In this document: piece by piece, positions 61,631 to 64,000 of the stretch
Numbering within the stretch: the first letter of the stretch is position 1
Layout: each line of letters opens with the position of its first letter
Source of the DNA: Bacteroidales bacterium
Lineage (GTDB): Bacteria; Bacteroidota; Bacteroidia; Bacteroidales; UBA1715
DNA: 64,000 nt
Assembly (NCBI GenBank): GCA_031286165.1
Contig: JAITUU010000035.1
Span: 1 to 64,000 of the forward strand
Reading direction: 5' to 3'
Translations under genes and position numbers: made by a program
The notes under the pieces: model-generated
Seen by the model: only the letters and a program-made list of their open reading frames with translations
Databases searched by the model: none
Told to the model about the DNA's origin: nothing

Positions 61631-63214
61631 ATGAAAAAATGGACAACGGTAGTAGCAAGTTTGCTTTTGGCAGGAAGTCTTATTGCACAGAATTATGAAG
61701 ATGTGTTGCGTACATCAGAAGTTTTTCCGCGAGGAAATGCTCAATTTATGGCAATGAGTGGTGCAATGGGTGTTTTTGGCAATAATATGAGTGCTGTGAG
61801 TGTAAATCCGGCAGCGTTTTTGACGGCTACGCTTGCTACAACAAAACAAGAAACATCGCGCTTAGGGGGCGATATAAGTGCAATGAATGGGAATGGTTTG
61901 CGCAGGTATGCAGTTGAATTGACTCCGGCGTTTTCGTATATCAAAACCAAAAATTACTTTCCCGGATACTATGAAGGGGGGCACGTGCGTGGATTTTACA
62001 AACATCGGGTGAGTACAGCACTTCGTTTGCCCAATATGGGATTTATGGTGGCGCAAAACACCCCGAATGCCGGCGTATTGAGTGGCGTTTCATACGGATT
62101 TACTATGAATAATCAAAATATATTTGATGCTGCTATTCGTTATGAAACACCGAGTTCTACAAGTTCTTTGACCGATGCGGCACTTGTGAATGCTGAATTG
62201 TTTGGTGTGAATTACGAGCGCGTGGAAAGTTTCCAAGATTTATTTTGGCACTCATATTTGCTGCACAAAGACAACGTAGGTTGGTTTACTGATTTTACGG
62301 AAGATTCTCCGCCCACCTACGGACAGCGTCAAACTGCTATAATTACTCGTTCGGGAGGAAGAAATGAATATGTATTGAATTTTGGCATGGATTTTTCGCG
62401 ATATGTGTATGTGGGAGCAAATCTTTCGATTCAAAATTTGAATTATAGCCGGCAATTTGTGCTGGAAGAGCGCGATGAGAGTAATCTACTTCCTATTTTG
62501 AATAATTTTATGTATCGCGAGAATGTAGATGTGGAAGGAAGTGGTTTAATGGGAAAATTCGGTGTTATTGTGCGTCCTATTGAATTTGTGCGCGTGGGAT
62601 TTGCCTATCACACACCCACTACGTTTTTCTTAACCGAAGAATTTTCACAATCGGTGAATGCTCAGTTTGACCAAAATGCAGGCGGCAAGGGGCAAAATAT
62701 CATGACCGGCTCGGCAGATTCATTCAATTCATACAATTATACTATTTCAACGCCGGATAGAGTGCTTGCAAGTTTGGGCTGTACCATTACAAATATGATA
62801 ACGATAGGCGTTGATTACGAAAGTGTGAATTATGCAAAAGGATACATAAATACTCGTAATAGTGATTTTGCCTATACCAATGAGAATACCGATGTGATGA
62901 AAAATTTAAAGCGAGCCAATAATGTGAAAATAGGTGCCGAATTTTCCTACAATATGTATAGTGTTCGCGTGGGAACTGCGCTGTATGGCAATCCCTACGT
63001 GAATAGCAATAATGATGATGGCTTGTATCGTAGCGATATTTCGGCGGGGATAGGAATGAGAACCGAAAGTGGATTTTACTGTGATTTGGCGTGTGTAAAA
63101 TCTACTTACAAACAAGAAAATATACTCTATACCGATTTGCACAACAATGCGGTGCGAGGGATTTCAAGAATAAAAAATACTGATTGTTCCCTAACATTTG
63201 GATTTCGATTTTAA
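61631..63214 (+). CDS. OmpP1/FadL-like outer membrane protein (copy 2)
   Basis: Extensive identity with copy 1 (YEDVLRTSEVFPRGNAQFMAMSGAMG..., HTPTTFFLTEEF) plus an N-terminal insertion. Confidence 0.8.
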   Translation: MKKWTTVVASLLLAGSLIAQNYEDVLRTSEVFPRGNAQFMAMSGAMGVFGNNMSAVSVNPAAFLTATLATTKQETSRLGGDISAMNGNGLRRYAVELTPAFSYIKTKNYFPGYYEGGHVRGFYKHRVSTALRLPNMGFMVAQNTPNAGVLSGVSYGFTMNNQNIFDAAIRYETPSSTSSLTDAALVNAELFGVNYERVESFQDLFWHSYLLHKDNVGWFTDFTEDSPPTYGQRQTAIITRSGGRNEYVLNFGMDFSRYVYVGANLSIQNLNYSRQFVLEERDESNLLPILNNFMYRENVDVEGSGLMGKFGVIVRPIEFVRVGFAYHTPTTFFLTEEFSQSVNAQFDQNAGGKGQNIMTGSADSFNSYNYTISTPDRVLASLGCTITNMITIGVDYESVNYAKGYINTRNSDFAYTNENTDVMKNLKRANNVKIGAEFSYNMYSVRVGTALYGNPYVNSNNDDGLYRSDISAGIGMRTESGFYCDLACVKSTYKQENILYTDLHNNAVRGISRIKNTDCSLTFGFRF

Positions 63215-63216
63215 CA

Positions 63217-63993
63217 ATGAAACTCCACGAACTGATAACCGCCATAGAAGAATATGCGCCGCTTGCGTATCAAGAAAGTTACGACAATGCGGGTTTGCTG
63301 GTGGGCAATGCGGAACAAGAAATTTCTTCGGCACTGCTCACCATAGATGTTACGCCGGCAGTGATAGAAGAAGCGATTGTGCTGGGGGCGAATTGCATAG
63401 TGGCGCATCATCCGCTTATATTTTCGGGATTGAAACACTTGCGTGGCGAAACTGACGTAGAACGCTGCGTGGAGCAGGCTATTCGGCAGAATATTGCTAT
63501 ATATGCTGCGCACACGAATATAGATGCCGCTCGCTATGGCGTGAATTACAAAATAGCGCAGAAACTTGAGTTATGCGATGTGCAATTTTTGCAAGTCATA
63601 GACGAAGCCAGAGGCAACGGTATGATAGGAAATTTGCCGAAGGCAGTGCCGCTGCGAGAATTTTTGGAAGAAGTGAAACGAATTTTTCACTGTGAGATAA
63701 TTCGCACTTCACCGCTCTGTAAATTGGAAATTATGCGTGTGGCAGTGTGCGGCGGCAGTGGCAGTTTTCTCATTCATGAGGCAAAAAAGCAGGGTGCCGA
63801 TATTTTTTTAACAGGTGATGTGAAATACCATGATTTTTTTTACGCTGAAAATCAGATTGTTATAGCAGATATTGGACATTATGAGTCGGAACAGTTTACA
63901 AAAGATATTTTTTATGAAATTATAAACAAAAAATTTCCTACATTTGCACTCAATTTTTCACAGGTTACAACAAACCCCATTCGTTTTATATAA
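63217..63993 (+). CDS. Nif3-like dinuclear metal centre protein
   Basis: LAYQESYDNAGLLVGN, CIVAHHPLIFSGLKHL, AAHTNIDAARYGVN, DIFLTGDVKYHDFFYAENQIVIADIGHYESEQFTKD. Confidence 0.92.
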   Translation: MKLHELITAIEEYAPLAYQESYDNAGLLVGNAEQEISSALLTIDVTPAVIEEAIVLGANCIVAHHPLIFSGLKHLRGETDVERCVEQAIRQNIAIYAAHTNIDAARYGVNYKIAQKLELCDVQFLQVIDEARGNGMIGNLPKAVPLREFLEEVKRIFHCEIIRTSPLCKLEIMRVAVCGGSGSFLIHEAKKQGADIFLTGDVKYHDFFYAENQIVIADIGHYESEQFTKDIFYEIINKKFPTFALNFSQVTTNPIRFI

Positions 63994-64000
63994 AATTATA

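Overview
The window is a 64 kb chromosomal segment from a Bacteroidota bacterium. This is supported by T9SS/gliding genes (gldF, gldG, PorP/SprF, Plug/DUF5103, CTD-bearing cargo) and by recurring TAnnTTTG -7 promoter boxes. Housekeeping genes include gyrB, dnaN, a DnaQ-like exonuclease, hisF, nifJ, iorA/iorB, a polyprenyl synthetase, eno, rdgB, engB, gpsA, lysS, proS and a Nif3-like gene. Accessory content includes: an IS1595-family transposase 3' end at the left edge; a PKD adhesin / OmpA-SPOR / PorP cassette; an AT-richer three-gene secreted-protein operon; a seven-gene, mostly membrane-protein minus-strand operon that looks like a polyprenyl-phosphate-sugar glycan-decoration system; a double-domain SiaB-like protein; an accessory patch between gpsA and lysS; and a GW/PSR-rich low-complexity lipoprotein followed by tandem FadL-like paralogs. 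The most unusual non-coding signal is a set of intergenic arrays with a strict 7-nt (less often 8-nt) period but different words. Two of them run straight into a -7 promoter box and one contains a stop codon. There is also a MITE/REP-like element whose 12-bp inverted ends match the sequence right after the IS1595-type transposase. No CRISPR array, rRNA or tRNA was recognised. All identifications are by eye; no searches were run.
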